Source: Caulobacter sp. AP07 (lineage in GTDB: Bacteria; Pseudomonadota; Alphaproteobacteria; Caulobacterales; Caulobacteraceae). Taken from it: 45,233 nucleotides of DNA. The translations under genes were made by a program, and so were the position numbers. The notes beneath the pieces are model-generated. The model worked only from the letters and a program-made list of their open reading frames with translations, was not told where the DNA came from and did no database searches. The stretch spans positions 1 to 45,233 of the forward strand of contig NZ_AKKF01000162.1 of NCBI RefSeq assembly GCF_000281955.1, in the 5' to 3' direction. Numbering within the stretch: position 1 is the stretch's first letter; the number at the start of each line of letters is the position of its first letter. Of this stretch, positions 35,492 through 44,956 are shown in pieces.

Positions 35492-37321
35492 TTGCAAAAC
35501 CGTCGTCAGATGCTGCTGTCCACCGTCGCCGTCGGCCTGGCCGCCGCGGCGCCGAACCTGGCCCTCGCGCAGGCCGCGCCGGCCGGCGGCGAGGTCGCCA
35601 AGCTCACCGCCCTGTTCGACGCCATCATGGCCAAGCAGCTGCGCCAGTCGCCCGAGACGGCCACCAGCCTGGGCCTCGACGTCGGCGACCTGGCCTGGAC
35701 CAAGGCCCTGCTGGCCGACCGCTCGTTCGCGGCCATCGGCGCCGGCGTCGTCCAGACCAAGCAGCAACTGACCGACCTGCGCGCCATCGACCGCAAGCAA
35801 CTGACCGGCATGGACGCCGTCAACTACGACACCGTCGAGTTCACCCTGGCGGTGCAGGACGAGGGAAATCAAAAGTTCAGCTATGCTGGCGGCGGTTCGG
35901 GCGCGCCCTACGTGCTCAGCCAGCTGACGGGCTCGTACCAGTCCTATCCCGACTTCCTCGACACCCAGCATTCGATCGAGACCAAGGCCGACGCCGACGC
36001 CTATCTGGCGCGGATGGAAGCCTTCGCCCGCCTGATGGACCAGGAAGCGGCGATCGCGGCCCGCGACTACGCCGACGGCGTGATCCCGCCGGACTTCGTG
36101 CTCGACAAGGCTCTGGTCCAGATGAAGGCCTTCGCCAACACGCCCGTCGCCGAGGCGCCGCTGGTGCTGTCGGTGGCCCGCCGCACCAAGGAAAAGAACA
36201 TCCCCGGCGACTGGACGGGCGAGGCGACCAAGATCTACGAGGTCTCGGTGCTGCCGGCCCTGAAGCGCCAGATCGCCCTGCTGGAAAGCGTGCGGCCGAA
36301 GGCCACCCACGACGCCGGCGTCTGGCGTCTGAAGGACGGGGCCGACTACTACGCCGTGTCGTTGAAGAACTACACGACCGCCACCCTCACGCCCGACGAG
36401 ATCCATCAGCTGGGCCTGGACCTGGTGAAGTCGATCTCGGTCGAGGCCGACAAGCTCTTCAAGAGCATCGGCATGACCAAGGGCACGGTCGGCGAGCGAA
36501 TGGCCGAGCTGGGCAAGGACATCTACGAGAACACCGACGCGGCCAAGGAACAGCTGATCGCCGACCTCAACACGAAGGCCAAGTGGATCGAGAAGCAACT
36601 TCCGGCCTATTTCGGTCAGCTGCCCAAGGCTCCGCTGGAAATCCGTCGCGTGCCCAAGGCCATCGAGGCGGGCGCCCCGGGCGGCTACTACAACTCGCCC
36701 TCGCTCGACGGCAAGCGGCCGGGCATCTACTGGATCAACCTGCGCGACACCAAGGAACAGGCCAAATACACCCTGACGACCCTGACGGTGCATGAGGGCG
36801 TTCCAGGCCACCACCTGCAACTGTCGCTGTCGAACGAAGCCCAGGGCCTGCCGCTGATCCGCAAGACCATCGGCAATTCGGGCTACACCGAGGGCTGGGC
36901 GCTCTATTCCGAACAGCTGGCCGTCGAGATGGGCATCTACAAGACCGATCCGCGGGGCCACATCGGCATGCTGCATGACGCCCTGTTCCGCGCCGTCCGC
37001 CTCGTGGTCGACAGCGGCATGCACTACAAGAAGTGGAGCCGTGAGCAGGCGGTGAAGTACATGGCCGAGACCATGGGCGACGAGGAGAGCGGCACGATCA
37101 CGGAGATCGAGCGCTACGTCGTCTGGCCGGGCCAGGCCTGCAGCTACATGATCGGCAAGATCGTCTGGCTGCGGGCCCGCGAGCGGGCCAAGAAGGCGCT
37201 GGGCAAGAAGTTCGACATCCGCAAGTTCCACGACGCGGGCCTGCTGTCGGGCATGACCCCGCTGACCGTGCTGGACAAGGTGGTCGACGACTACATCGCG
37301 GCGACCAAGGCCGGGAAGTAA
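35492..37321 (+). CDS. Exported DUF885-family metallohydrolase
   Basis: A 609-residue protein with an export signal of Tat-like form (NRRQMLLSTVAVGLAAAAP, cut near ALAQA). The DUF885 core spans about 45-600 and carries HEGVPGHH (434-441), an HExxxxHH-like zinc motif, and a downstream glutamate in YTEGWALYSEQ (E467) that is a probable third ligand. The family is distantly related to M32-like and other zinc peptidases, and some members are dipeptidases; substrate not known here. The start is TTG at 35492 with AAGGGGA about 8 bases upstream; a TTG at 35471 would spoil the signal peptide. Confidence 0.87.
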   Translation: MQNRRQMLLSTVAVGLAAAAPNLALAQAAPAGGEVAKLTALFDAIMAKQLRQSPETATSLGLDVGDLAWTKALLADRSFAAIGAGVVQTKQQLTDLRAIDRKQLTGMDAVNYDTVEFTLAVQDEGNQKFSYAGGGSGAPYVLSQLTGSYQSYPDFLDTQHSIETKADADAYLARMEAFARLMDQEAAIAARDYADGVIPPDFVLDKALVQMKAFANTPVAEAPLVLSVARRTKEKNIPGDWTGEATKIYEVSVLPALKRQIALLESVRPKATHDAGVWRLKDGADYYAVSLKNYTTATLTPDEIHQLGLDLVKSISVEADKLFKSIGMTKGTVGERMAELGKDIYENTDAAKEQLIADLNTKAKWIEKQLPAYFGQLPKAPLEIRRVPKAIEAGAPGGYYNSPSLDGKRPGIYWINLRDTKEQAKYTLTTLTVHEGVPGHHLQLSLSNEAQGLPLIRKTIGNSGYTEGWALYSEQLAVEMGIYKTDPRGHIGMLHDALFRAVRLVVDSGMHYKKWSREQAVKYMAETMGDEESGTITEIERYVVWPGQACSYMIGKIVWLRARERAKKALGKKFDIRKFHDAGLLSGMTPLTVLDKVVDDYIAATKAGK

Positions 37322-37332
37322 TCAGCCTGTTT

Positions 37333-37495
37333 CCCTCTCCCCTTGCGGGAGAGGGTGGCCTCCGAAGGAGGCCGGGTGAGGGGTTGAAGAACGAAAACGC
37401 CGCGACAAGCCGAAAGGCCGGTCGCGGCGTTTGTCGTTTGAGAGACCCCTCATCCGTCGGCTACGCCGACACCTTCTCCCGCAAGGGGAGAAGGG
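37333..37495. repeat. Composite palindromic repeat between convergent genes
   Basis: CCCTCTCCCCTTGCGGGAG on the left faces CTCCCGCAAGGGGAGAAGGG on the right. Inside are GGCCTCCgaaGGAGGCC and, in the middle, a strong hairpin AAACGCCGCGAC (37395-37406) / GTCGCGGCGTTT (37421-37432). Same family as 23202-23354. It fills the space between the DUF885 and EAL stops and probably terminates both. Confidence 0.88.
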
Positions 37496-37503
37496 TTCTG
37501 GTT

Positions 37504-39138
37504 CTACCCCCAGCCCTCCGAAACCCCCGCCCGCCGCGCGGCCGGCGTCACGGAGGACGCCACCTTCAGCGCGGGTTGCGGCTGGTCCGCCGGCTTGCCG
37601 AACAGCCAGCCCTGGGCGAAGTCGACGCCGGCCCTGCGGACCACGTCCTCGACCTCGGCGGTCTCGACCATCTCGGCGACGGTGCGGATCTTCAGGTCGC
37701 GGCACAGCTCGACCAGCCGGCGCACCATGGCCCCGTCGCGGCCGTTGTCGGCCAGCTCGCGGACGTAGCGGCCGTCGATCTTGACGATGTCCAGGCTCAG
37801 TTCCTGCAGATAGGCGAAGGACGAGGCCCCAGCCCCGAAATCGTCCAGGCAGACCAGCGAGCCCAGGCCGCGCAGGCCCTGGATATGGCGGTTGGCGCGG
37901 GGCAGGTCGTCGATGGCGCTGGTCTCGGTGATCTCGAAGATCAGCCGGCCCTTGGCCATGTCGTGCTGGGTCAGCAGGCTGGCGATGTGCGAGACGAAGG
38001 TCTCGTTGACGATCGTCCGGCCCGAGACGTTGACCGCCAGCTTCAGGGTCCCCGCGCGGTCGCTGGCCAGGCGCTTGACCGCCTGCTCGGCGATCGCGTG
38101 GTCCAGCTCCTCGATCAGGTCGAACTCCTCGGCCATGCGGATCAGCTGGAACGGGCTGCCGCCGTCCTCGAAGCGCACCAGGGCCTCGTGGTGGTGGGCC
38201 AGGCCCGACGTCAGGTCGACCACCGGCTGGTAGGCCAGGGTGAAGCGCCGCTGGCTGACCGCCACGCCCAGGGCGCCGGCCCGCGACAGGGTGCGCTTGA
38301 CCGAGCGGTTCATGGCCTCCGACAGGGTCAGGGGCGGGGTGTCCTTCAGCCCCTCGCGCAGGAAGTCGTCCAGGGCGTAGCGCAGGGCGCGCAGGCCGCG
38401 GGCCGAGGTCCCGCCGTCCAGCGGCACCACGTGGGCCGAGGCCTGGATCGCGGTGGCCCGGGTCAGGCGCTGGGCCATGTCCTCGCTGTGATCGTCGCGG
38501 GTCCGCACCAGGGCGAAACGGTCGGGCGACAGGCGGGTGGCCATGCCGCCGGCGTGCGACTCGGCCCGCACCGCGCCGGCCAGGCGGATGTCCAGGGCCT
38601 GGACCTCGCGCGGCGACAGCTGTTCGCGCACCGATCCCAGGCCGGCGAACTCGATCATCGCCAGTTCCAGCTCCAGGCCGGTGACACGGGCGGCCTCGAA
38701 CAGGCCGCGGGCGATGTCCTCGAAGTTCTCGCGGCCGCGCAGGCCGTCGGCGTCCAGCCCGGCCGTGGGGGCCGGGGCGGAGGTGACCGACACCGAGATC
38801 CGGCCGCCGTTCTCCGGCAGGGCGCGCAGGGTCAGGCTGACATGGCGCGGCGGCTCGCCGGCCATCCGCACCGTGATGGGGCCGCGCCGGAAGCCGTCGC
38901 TCAGGGCGGTGGTCACCGAATCGACCAGCGGCCGGTCGATGGGCGTGAACAGGTCGCGCCAGGCTCGCCCCATCAGGGTGCGTTCGTCCTGGCCCATGAT
39001 TCGCTGGGCCGCGCCGAGCGCCAGGATCACCTGGCCGGTTTCGACCTCCAGCAGCAGGTCGGCGCTGGCGAAGGCCAGGCCCAGAAGGCGGCGCGGATCT
39101 AGCGACAAGACGGAAGTCCCCCAAGACGCCGGCAGCAT
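37504..39138 (-). CDS. PAS-EAL cyclic-di-GMP phosphodiesterase (predicted active)
   Basis: A 544-residue cytoplasmic protein: N-terminal PAS domain (about 15-120), a middle region (about 135-260) resembling a GGDEF fold that has lost its GGDEF motif, and a C-terminal EAL domain (about 285-525). All residues I would check for activity are present: E318-A-L, N370 in AVNVSG, E402 in FEITET, D432-D433 in LDDFGAGASS, K453 in VKIDG, E492 in AEMVE and Q509 in AQGWLFGKP. So c-di-GMP hydrolysis is likely. c-di-GMP acts on CckA and on motility, both represented in this window. It ends against a palindromic repeat and is divergent from recA. Confidence 0.92.
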   Translation of the reverse strand: MLPASWGTSVLSLDPRRLLGLAFASADLLLEVETGQVILALGAAQRIMGQDERTLMGRAWRDLFTPIDRPLVDSVTTALSDGFRRGPITVRMAGEPPRHVSLTLRALPENGGRISVSVTSAPAPTAGLDADGLRGRENFEDIARGLFEAARVTGLELELAMIEFAGLGSVREQLSPREVQALDIRLAGAVRAESHAGGMATRLSPDRFALVRTRDDHSEDMAQRLTRATAIQASAHVVPLDGGTSARGLRALRYALDDFLREGLKDTPPLTLSEAMNRSVKRTLSRAGALGVAVSQRRFTLAYQPVVDLTSGLAHHHEALVRFEDGGSPFQLIRMAEEFDLIEELDHAIAEQAVKRLASDRAGTLKLAVNVSGRTIVNETFVSHIASLLTQHDMAKGRLIFEITETSAIDDLPRANRHIQGLRGLGSLVCLDDFGAGASSFAYLQELSLDIVKIDGRYVRELADNGRDGAMVRRLVELCRDLKIRTVAEMVETAEVEDVVRRAGVDFAQGWLFGKPADQPQPALKVASSVTPAARRAGVSEGWG

Positions 39139-39266
39139 GGCGGGGCGTTGTTAAGGACCGGTTGAGCCGGGCGGCGAAAGCGCCGCGAGGCCCGGGGAAA
39201 TGGTGCGACCGGTTTTGACGTATCGGGACGTCATAACCGTTTCAACGCTTCAGGCGGGCAAGAAAA

Positions 39267-39281
39267 GAACATCTTGTGAAC
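39267..39281. promoter_or_regulatory. LexA (SOS) box of recA
   Basis: GAAC-ATCTTGT-GAAC, the reverse complement of the alphaproteobacterial LexA site GTTC-N7-GTTC, 105 bases before the recA start. LexA repression of recA relieved by DNA damage is expected. Upstream, GACGT-ATCGGG-ACGTC (39217-39232) forms a further inverted repeat next to a TTGACG (39215-39220). Confidence 0.85.
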
Positions 39282-39386
39282 CTGGAACAAAACATGTACT
39301 CGTTAATCATTCCACAGACGGATGGGCGCGCCGGTCGCGAACCTCCGATCTGACGGTCGGAATCATGGGATAAGGGCGGATCTCCA

Positions 39387-40454
39387 ATGAGCAATCAGGC
39401 GGCTTTGAAACTCGTGGGCAAAGAAGACGGCGACAAGCAGCGGGCTCTCGAAGCGGCGCTGGCGCAGATCGACCGGGCGTTCGGCAAGGGCTCGGTGATG
39501 AAGCTCGGCGAAAAGGGCAAGGTCGAGATGGAGTCGGTCTCCACCGGCTCGCTCGGCCTCGACATCGCCCTGGGCATCGGCGGCCTGCCCAAGGGCCGGG
39601 TGATCGAGATCTACGGCCCGGAAAGCTCGGGCAAGACCACCCTGGCTCTGCACGTGGTGGCCGAGGTCCAGAAGGCCGGCGGCACCGCCGCCTTCGTCGA
39701 CGCCGAACACGCCCTGGATCCGGGCTACGCCTTCAAGCTGGGGGTCAATCTCGACAACCTGCTGGTGTCGCAGCCCGACAACGGCGAGCAGGCGCTTGAG
39801 ATCACCGACACCCTGGTGCGCTCGGGCGCTGTCGACGTGGTGGTGGTCGACTCGGTGGCGGCCCTGACGCCCAAGGCCGAAATCGAGGGCGAGATGGGCG
39901 ACAGCCTGCCCGGCCTGCAAGCCCGCCTGATGAGCCAGGCGCTGCGCAAGCTGACCGGCTCGATCAACAAGACCAACACCATCGTCATCTTCATCAACCA
40001 GATCCGCCACAAGATCGGGGTGATGTACGGCAGCCCGGAAACCACCACCGGCGGCAACGCCCTGAAGTTCTACGCCTCGGTTCGCCTCGACATCCGCCGC
40101 ACCGGCTCGATCAAGAACCGCGACGAGATCGTCGGCAACAACGTCCGGGTCAAGGTGGTCAAGAACAAGGTCGCCCCGCCGTTCCGCGAGGTCGAGTTCG
40201 ACATCATGTACGGCGAGGGTATCTCCAAGCTGGGCGAGATCATCGACCTGGGCGTCAAGGCCGGGGTGATCGACAAGGCCGGCTCGTGGTTCTCCTACAA
40301 CAGCCAGCGCATCGGCCAGGGCCGCGATAATGTCCGCGAGTTCCTGAAGGCCAACAAGGACCTGGCCGCCGAGATCGAGACGGCCGTCCGCAAATCTTCC
40401 CAGAAGATCGAGGAAGAACTGCTGGTCGGCGGTCCTGAGGACGTCGAGGAATAG
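39387..40454 (+). CDS. recA: Recombinase RecA
   Basis: A 355-residue RecA: N-terminal oligomerisation helix, core ATPase with Walker A GPESSGKT (77-84), Walker B-type [10 protein letters not shown], loop L1 [14 protein letters not shown], loop L2 [21 protein letters not shown], and an acidic C-terminal tail ([14 protein letters not shown]). It drives homologous strand exchange and, as a filament, LexA self-cleavage. The ATG follows AAGGGCGGA. SOS control is shown by the LexA box upstream, and a terminator follows at 40569. Confidence 0.99.
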   Translation: MSNQAALKLVGKEDGDKQRALEAALAQIDRAFGKGSVMKLGEKGKVEMESVSTGSLGLDIALGIGGLPKGRVIEIYGPESSGKTTLALHVVAEVQKAGGTAAFVDAEHALDPGYAFKLGVNLDNLLVSQPDNGEQALEITDTLVRSGAVDVVVVDSVAALTPKAEIEGEMGDSLPGLQARLMSQALRKLTGSINKTNTIVIFINQIRHKIGVMYGSPETTTGGNALKFYASVRLDIRRTGSIKNRDEIVGNNVRVKVVKNKVAPPFREVEFDIMYGEGISKLGEIIDLGVKAGVIDKAGSWFSYNSQRIGQGRDNVREFLKANKDLAAEIETAVRKSSQKIEEELLVGGPEDVEE

Positions 40455-40568
40455 GCCCAGGTCCCACCCGGACCTTCGCCTGACACAGGTTTCGCGGCCG
40501 CCGCCCGCAGCGGGCGACCCCGCCTCATAGCCCGCCGCGTAACACCGCCTCGGCCGGCCGCGATCCCC

Positions 40569-40596
40569 GGACGCCTGGACCCCATGCCAGGCGTCC
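40569..40596 (+). terminator. Terminator after recA
   Basis: GGACGCCTGG (40569-40578) and CCAGGCGTCC (40587-40596), perfect 10-bp stem, 8-base loop, followed by GATTTCGTTATT. It lies 114 bases after the recA stop codon. Confidence 0.75.
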
Positions 40597-40608
40597 GATT
40601 TCGTTATT

Positions 40609-40735
40609 CCTCCCCCTCAGGGGGAGGTGTCACCCCGGACAGGGTCCGGGGTGACGGAGGGGGTCTGCTGAGCCAGCCGCCCAAGTCCTCCCCCTCCGGG
40701 GGAGGCGGTCGCGCAGCGACCGGTGGGGGGAGTTC
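40609..40735. repeat. Palindromic repeat cluster, recA-alaS gap
   Basis: Contains CCTCCCCCTC/GGGGGAGG hairpins at both ends, a perfect GTCACCCCGGAC-AGG-GTCCGGGGTGAC hairpin (40629-40655), and GGTCGCgcaGCGACC. It is a third type of palindromic repeat in this window. Confidence 0.85.
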
Positions 40736-40774
40736 ACGCCGCCGATTCTAGGTGCGGCCACGTCCAGCCACCAT

Positions 40775-40818
40775 CCCCTCTCCGTCGCCTGCGGCGACAC
40801 CTCTCCCACGGGGAGAGG
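40775..40818. repeat. Short palindromic repeat (CCCCTCTCC type)
   Basis: CCCCTCTCC...GGGAGAGG with GTCGCCtgcGGCGAC inside. It resembles the arms of the repeats at 6243 and 37333, and may be a truncated copy. Confidence 0.75.
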
Positions 40819-40907
40819 ACTTATCAGCCCAACACCGCCGCCCCTAGACCCCGCCGAACACCGACTTGGTTTCCACTCCGCTTGAAACCGCGCTATGCAG
40901 CGCCGAC

Positions 40908-40924
40908 TTCCGGTTCAACCGGAA
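40908..40924. promoter_or_regulatory. 17-nt palindrome in the alaS leader
   Basis: TTCCGGTT-C-AACCGGAA, perfect 8-bp arms around one base, 37 bases before the alaS start codon. It is either an operator or a leader hairpin. AlaRS in E. coli is known to bind DNA near its own promoter, so autoregulation is one possibility. Confidence 0.45.
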
Positions 40925-40961
40925 CCCCGCCCGGACCCAGTACGGAACACCCGAGACGCCG

Positions 40962-43607
40962 ATGCCCAGCCTGAACGAGATCCGCAGCACCTTCCTGAAT
41001 TATTTCGGCGCGGCCGATCACGCGATCACGCCCTCGGCGCCGCTGGTGCCGCAGAACGATCCGACCCTGCTGTTCGTCAACGCCGGCATGGTGCCGTTCA
41101 AGAACGTGTTCACGGGCGCCGAGACCCCGCCGCATCCGCGCGCGACCTCGTCGCAGAAGTGCGTCCGGGCCGGCGGCAAGCACAACGACCTGGACAATGT
41201 CGGCTACACCGCCCGCCACCACACCTTCTTCGAGATGCTCGGCAACTTCTCGTTCGGCGACTATTTCAAGGAACAGGCGATCACCCACGCCTGGACCCTG
41301 CTGACCCGCGACTTCGCCCTGCCCAAGGACAAGCTGCTGGTCACGGTCTACCACACCGACGACGAGGCGGCCGGCTTGTGGAAGAAGATCGCGGGGTTGG
41401 ACGACAGCCGCATCATCCGCATCCCGACCAACGACAATTTCTGGTCGATGGGCGACACCGGTCCCTGCGGCCCGTGCTCGGAGATCTTCTTCGACCACGG
41501 CGAAGGCATCCCCGGCGGCCCTCCCGGCAGCCCCGATGAGGACGGCGACCGGTTCATCGAGATCTGGAACCTGGTGTTCATGCAGTTCGAACAGATGGCT
41601 GGCGGCGAGCGCGTCTCGCTGCCCAAGCCGTCGATCGACACCGGCATGGGCCTGGAGCGCGTCGCCGCCGTCCTGCAGGGCGTGCACGACAACTACGACA
41701 TCGACCTGTTCAAGGCGCTGATCGCCGCCAGCGTCGAACTGACCGGGGTCAAGGCCGAGGGCGACCAGGCCCCGTCGCACCGGGTGATCGCCGACCACCT
41801 GCGCTCGTCCTCGTTCCTGCTGGCCGACGGTGTCACCCCCTCGAACGAAGGCCGCGGCTATGTGTTGCGCCGGATCATGCGCCGGGCCATGCGCCACGCC
41901 TATCTGCTGGGCGCCAACGAGCCCCTGATGCACCGCCTGGCCCCGACCCTGGTGGCCGAGATGGGCCAGGCCTATCCCGAACTGCGCCGGGCCGAGGCCT
42001 CGATCGTCGAGACCCTGCGCCAGGAGGAGGAACGCTTCCGCGTCACCCTCGGCCGCGGCATGGGCCTGCTCGACGACGCCACCGCCAACCTGTCGGCCGG
42101 CGGCGTGCTGGACGGCGAGACCGCCTTCAAGCTCTACGACACCTACGGCTTCCCGCTGGACCTGACCCAGGACGCCGTGCGCGCCCGGGGCATCACCGTC
42201 GATACCGACGGCTTCGACGTGGCCATGGACCGCCAGCGCACGATGGCCCGCGCCAACTGGGCCGGCTCCGGCCAGACCGGCGCGGCCGCCGCCTGGTTCG
42301 GGATCAAGGAACGCACCGGCCCGACCAACTTCGTCGGCTACGACAACACCGAGACCACCGGCGTGGTGAAGGCCATCCTGGTCGACGGCGCGGAAGTCGA
42401 CTCCGCCGCCGCCGGCGCGAGCGCCGAGGTCCTGCTCGACCGCACCAGCTTCTACGCCGAGAGCGGCGGCCAGGCCGGCGACACCGGCGTGATCGAGGCC
42501 AACGGCGCCGAAAGCCGCGTGCTCGACACCCAGAAACAGGCCGGCGAACTCTACGTCCACCGCGTCGAGCTGGCCGGGCCGCTGAAGGTCGGCGACCAGG
42601 TCGTGGCCAGCGTCGACGCCGCCAAGCGCACCACCACCCGCGCCAACCACTCGGCCGCCCACCTGGTGCACGCCGCCCTGCACCATGTGCTGGGCCCGCA
42701 CGTCGCCCAGAAGGGCCAGATGGTCGACGGCGAGCGCATGCGCTTCGACTTCAGCCACGGCGGCCCGCTGACCGCCGACGAAATCGAGCGCATCGAGGCC
42801 GAGGTCAATGAAGTGATCCGCCAGAACGTGCCGGCCGAAACCCAGGAAATGGCTCCCCAGGAAGCCATCGAGGCCGGCGCCGTGGCGCTGTTCGGCGAAA
42901 AGTACGGCGACAGCGTCCGGGTGCTGACCCTGGGCAAGTCGCTGACCGATGAGGCCAAGGCCTATTCGGTCGAGCTGTGCGGCGGCACCCACGTGGCCCG
43001 CACCGGCGATATCGCCTTGTTCAAGATCGTCTCCGAGCAGGGCGTGGCCGCCGGCATCCGCCGCATCGAGGCCCTGACCGGCGAGGCGGCCCGCCGCTTC
43101 CTGCTCGACCAGGCCGGCGTCGCCAAGGCCCTGGCCGACCAGTTCAAGACCCCGGTGGCCGAGGTTGGGGCCCGCGTCGACGCCCTGATCGCCGACCGCA
43201 AGCGCCTCGAGAAGGAACTGGCCGACGCCAAGAAGCAGCTGGCCCTGGGCGGCGGCGGCGGCGCGGCTTCGGGTCCGGAAGACGTGGCCGGCACGGCCCT
43301 GATCGCCCGCGTCCTCGACGGCGTCGGCGGCAAGGAGCTGCGCGGCGTGGCCGAGGAGTTCAAGAAGCAGCTGACCAGCGGCGTCGTCGCCCTGGTCGGG
43401 ACCACCGACGGCAAGGCCGCCGTCACCGTCGCCGTGACCGCCGACCTGACCGGCAAGTTCAGCGCCGCCGACCTGGCCAAGGCCGCCGTGCTGGCCATGG
43501 GCGGGCAGGGGGCCGGCGGCAAGGCCGACTTCGCCCAGGGCGGCGCGCCCGACGGCTCCAAGGCCCAGGAAGGCCTGGACGCCATCAAGGCGGCGCTGGC
43601 GGGCTGA
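40962..43607 (+). CDS. alaS: Alanyl-tRNA synthetase
   Basis: An 881-residue class II synthetase that charges tRNA-Ala. The catalytic domain starts with [15 protein letters not shown] and has [13 protein letters not shown] and the motif-2 region [17 protein letters not shown]. The tRNA-recognition domain follows. The editing domain removes mischarged Ser/Gly and keeps its metal ligands H563 and H567 (HSAAH), C673 and H677 (CGGTH). The C-terminal C-Ala domain carries a Gly-rich segment before the oligomerisation part. ATG at 40962 is chosen as the standard family start; the longer open frame upstream runs through the leader palindrome. Confidence 0.98.
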   Translation: MPSLNEIRSTFLNYFGAADHAITPSAPLVPQNDPTLLFVNAGMVPFKNVFTGAETPPHPRATSSQKCVRAGGKHNDLDNVGYTARHHTFFEMLGNFSFGDYFKEQAITHAWTLLTRDFALPKDKLLVTVYHTDDEAAGLWKKIAGLDDSRIIRIPTNDNFWSMGDTGPCGPCSEIFFDHGEGIPGGPPGSPDEDGDRFIEIWNLVFMQFEQMAGGERVSLPKPSIDTGMGLERVAAVLQGVHDNYDIDLFKALIAASVELTGVKAEGDQAPSHRVIADHLRSSSFLLADGVTPSNEGRGYVLRRIMRRAMRHAYLLGANEPLMHRLAPTLVAEMGQAYPELRRAEASIVETLRQEEERFRVTLGRGMGLLDDATANLSAGGVLDGETAFKLYDTYGFPLDLTQDAVRARGITVDTDGFDVAMDRQRTMARANWAGSGQTGAAAAWFGIKERTGPTNFVGYDNTETTGVVKAILVDGAEVDSAAAGASAEVLLDRTSFYAESGGQAGDTGVIEANGAESRVLDTQKQAGELYVHRVELAGPLKVGDQVVASVDAAKRTTTRANHSAAHLVHAALHHVLGPHVAQKGQMVDGERMRFDFSHGGPLTADEIERIEAEVNEVIRQNVPAETQEMAPQEAIEAGAVALFGEKYGDSVRVLTLGKSLTDEAKAYSVELCGGTHVARTGDIALFKIVSEQGVAAGIRRIEALTGEAARRFLLDQAGVAKALADQFKTPVAEVGARVDALIADRKRLEKELADAKKQLALGGGGGAASGPEDVAGTALIARVLDGVGGKELRGVAEEFKKQLTSGVVALVGTTDGKAAVTVAVTADLTGKFSAADLAKAAVLAMGGQGAGGKADFAQGGAPDGSKAQEGLDAIKAALAG

Positions 43608-43634
43608 TCACGCCAGGGTCGCCCGCGAAAGTCT

Positions 43635-43735
43635 GTCATCCCGGAAACGGCGAAGCCGTTATCCGGGACCGCCGGAAGCGCAGGCGTTCACGCGTCGGTC
43701 CCGGATCGGCGCGCTGCGCGCTTGTCCGGGATGAC
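43635..43735. repeat. Palindromic repeat GTCATCCCGG...CCGGGATGAC
   Basis: Perfect 10-bp ends (43635-43644 and 43726-43735) with internal CGGcgaagCCG, TCCGGGACCG/CGGTCCCGGA and GCGCGCtGCGCGC-like arms. Common layout of alphaproteobacterial intergenic repeats. It lies 27 bases after the alaS stop and probably serves as terminator. Confidence 0.88.
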
Positions 43736-43804
43736 GGCGATCATGGCTTTGCTTTTCGAGACCGGCAGGGTTGCATTCCCCACGTCGTCCCTCTAGCTTG
43801 ACCA

Positions 43805-43823
43805 CGTCCGGGGAGACCGGACG
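43805..43823 (+). promoter_or_regulatory. Inverted repeat in the nadM leader/promoter
   Basis: CGTCCGG-GGAGA-CCGGACG lies just after TTGACC (43797-43802), a possible -35, and 21 bases before the start codon. It could be a repressor site in the promoter of the NAD-salvage genes. Confidence 0.4.
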
Positions 43824-43844
43824 CTCATAGCATGAGGGAGCCTC

Positions 43845-44882
43845 ATGACGCGCTACGCCTATGTCGCCTATGTCGGGCGGTTCGAGCCCTTTCACCTGGG
43901 GCATCTGTCGGTGATCCGCCGCGCGCTCGACGAGGCGCCCCGCGTGATCGTGCTGATCGGCTCGGCCGAGGCCCCCCGCAGCGCCCGCAATCCCTGGACC
44001 TTCGAAGAACGCGCCGTGATGATCCGCGCCGCGCTGGGCCCCGACGCCGGCCGGCTGATCATCCGCCCGCTGGTCGATCACCTCTATAACGAGACCGCCT
44101 GGATCGCCGACGTCCAGGACAGCGTCGCCGCCGCCATCGCCCAGGACGGCGGGGCCGCGAGCGCCAGCGTCGCGCTGATCGGCCACGAGAAGGACGCCTC
44201 CAGCTACTATCTGCGCGCCTTTCCGCAATGGGCGCTGATCGATGTCGACCAGACCGCCATGCTGTCGGCCACCGACCTGCGCCGCCACCTGTTCGCCGAC
44301 GACCCCGGCGCGCTGCGCCTGCTGGAGGCCAATGTGCCCGGGCCGGTGCTGGGCATGATCCAGGCCTTCCGCACCACCGAGGCCTATGGCCGGGTGGCCG
44401 ACGAGTTCGCCCATGTCGAGGCCTACAAGGCCGCCTGGGCCGTCGCGCCCTACGCGCCGACCTTCGTCACCGCCGACGCCGTGGTCGTCCACTCCGGCCA
44501 CGTGCTGCTGGTCAAGCGCAAGGCCCAGCCGGGCAAGGGGCTGTGGGCGCTGCCCGGCGGCTTCGTCAATCCGCGCGAGACGGTGCTGGACGCCGCCCTG
44601 CGCGAGCTGCGCGAGGAGACCCGGCTGAAGCTGCCCGCGCCGGTGCTGCGCGGCGGGCTGAAGGCCCAGGGGGTGTTCGACCACCCCGACCGTTCGCTGC
44701 GCGGCCGCACCATCACCCACGCCTTCCACTTCGAGTTCCCGGCCGGACCGCTGCCGGCGGTGCGTGGCGGCGACGACGCGGCCCGCGCCCGCTGGACGCC
44801 GGTGGCCGAGGCCCGCCGGATGCGCGGCGCCCTGTTCGAGGACCACTTCCACATCCTCGAGCACTTCCTCGGCGCGGCCTGA
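43845..44882 (+). CDS. Bifunctional NMN adenylyltransferase / Nudix hydrolase
   Basis: A 345-residue two-domain enzyme of the NadM-Nudix type. The N-terminal nucleotidyltransferase (about 1-180) has GRFEPFHLGHL (the GxFxPxHxGH motif) near residue 11 and SATDLRR as the ISSTxxR-like second motif, making NAD from NMN and ATP. The C-terminal Nudix domain (about 205-340) has the full box GGFVNPRETVLDAALRELREETRL; in characterised homologues it hydrolyses ADP-ribose. GAGGGAG lies before the ATG. The nicotinamide phosphoribosyltransferase that makes NMN starts 74 bases downstream, so the two genes encode consecutive steps. Confidence 0.93.
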   Translation: MTRYAYVAYVGRFEPFHLGHLSVIRRALDEAPRVIVLIGSAEAPRSARNPWTFEERAVMIRAALGPDAGRLIIRPLVDHLYNETAWIADVQDSVAAAIAQDGGAASASVALIGHEKDASSYYLRAFPQWALIDVDQTAMLSATDLRRHLFADDPGALRLLEANVPGPVLGMIQAFRTTEAYGRVADEFAHVEAYKAAWAVAPYAPTFVTADAVVVHSGHVLLVKRKAQPGKGLWALPGGFVNPRETVLDAALRELREETRLKLPAPVLRGGLKAQGVFDHPDRSLRGRTITHAFHFEFPAGPLPAVRGGDDAARARWTPVAEARRMRGALFEDHFHILEHFLGAA

Positions 44883-44956
44883 CCGCGACCAACCTTTTCC
44901 CGGGCCAAGGGGACAGACCCCGTAGCGCCCTTTAGCGACGTGAAGGAGCTTCCGTC

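Noticed and set aside
40893..42992. A 699-codon minus-strand frame opposite alaS
   Set aside because: Antisense shadow of a universally conserved gene.
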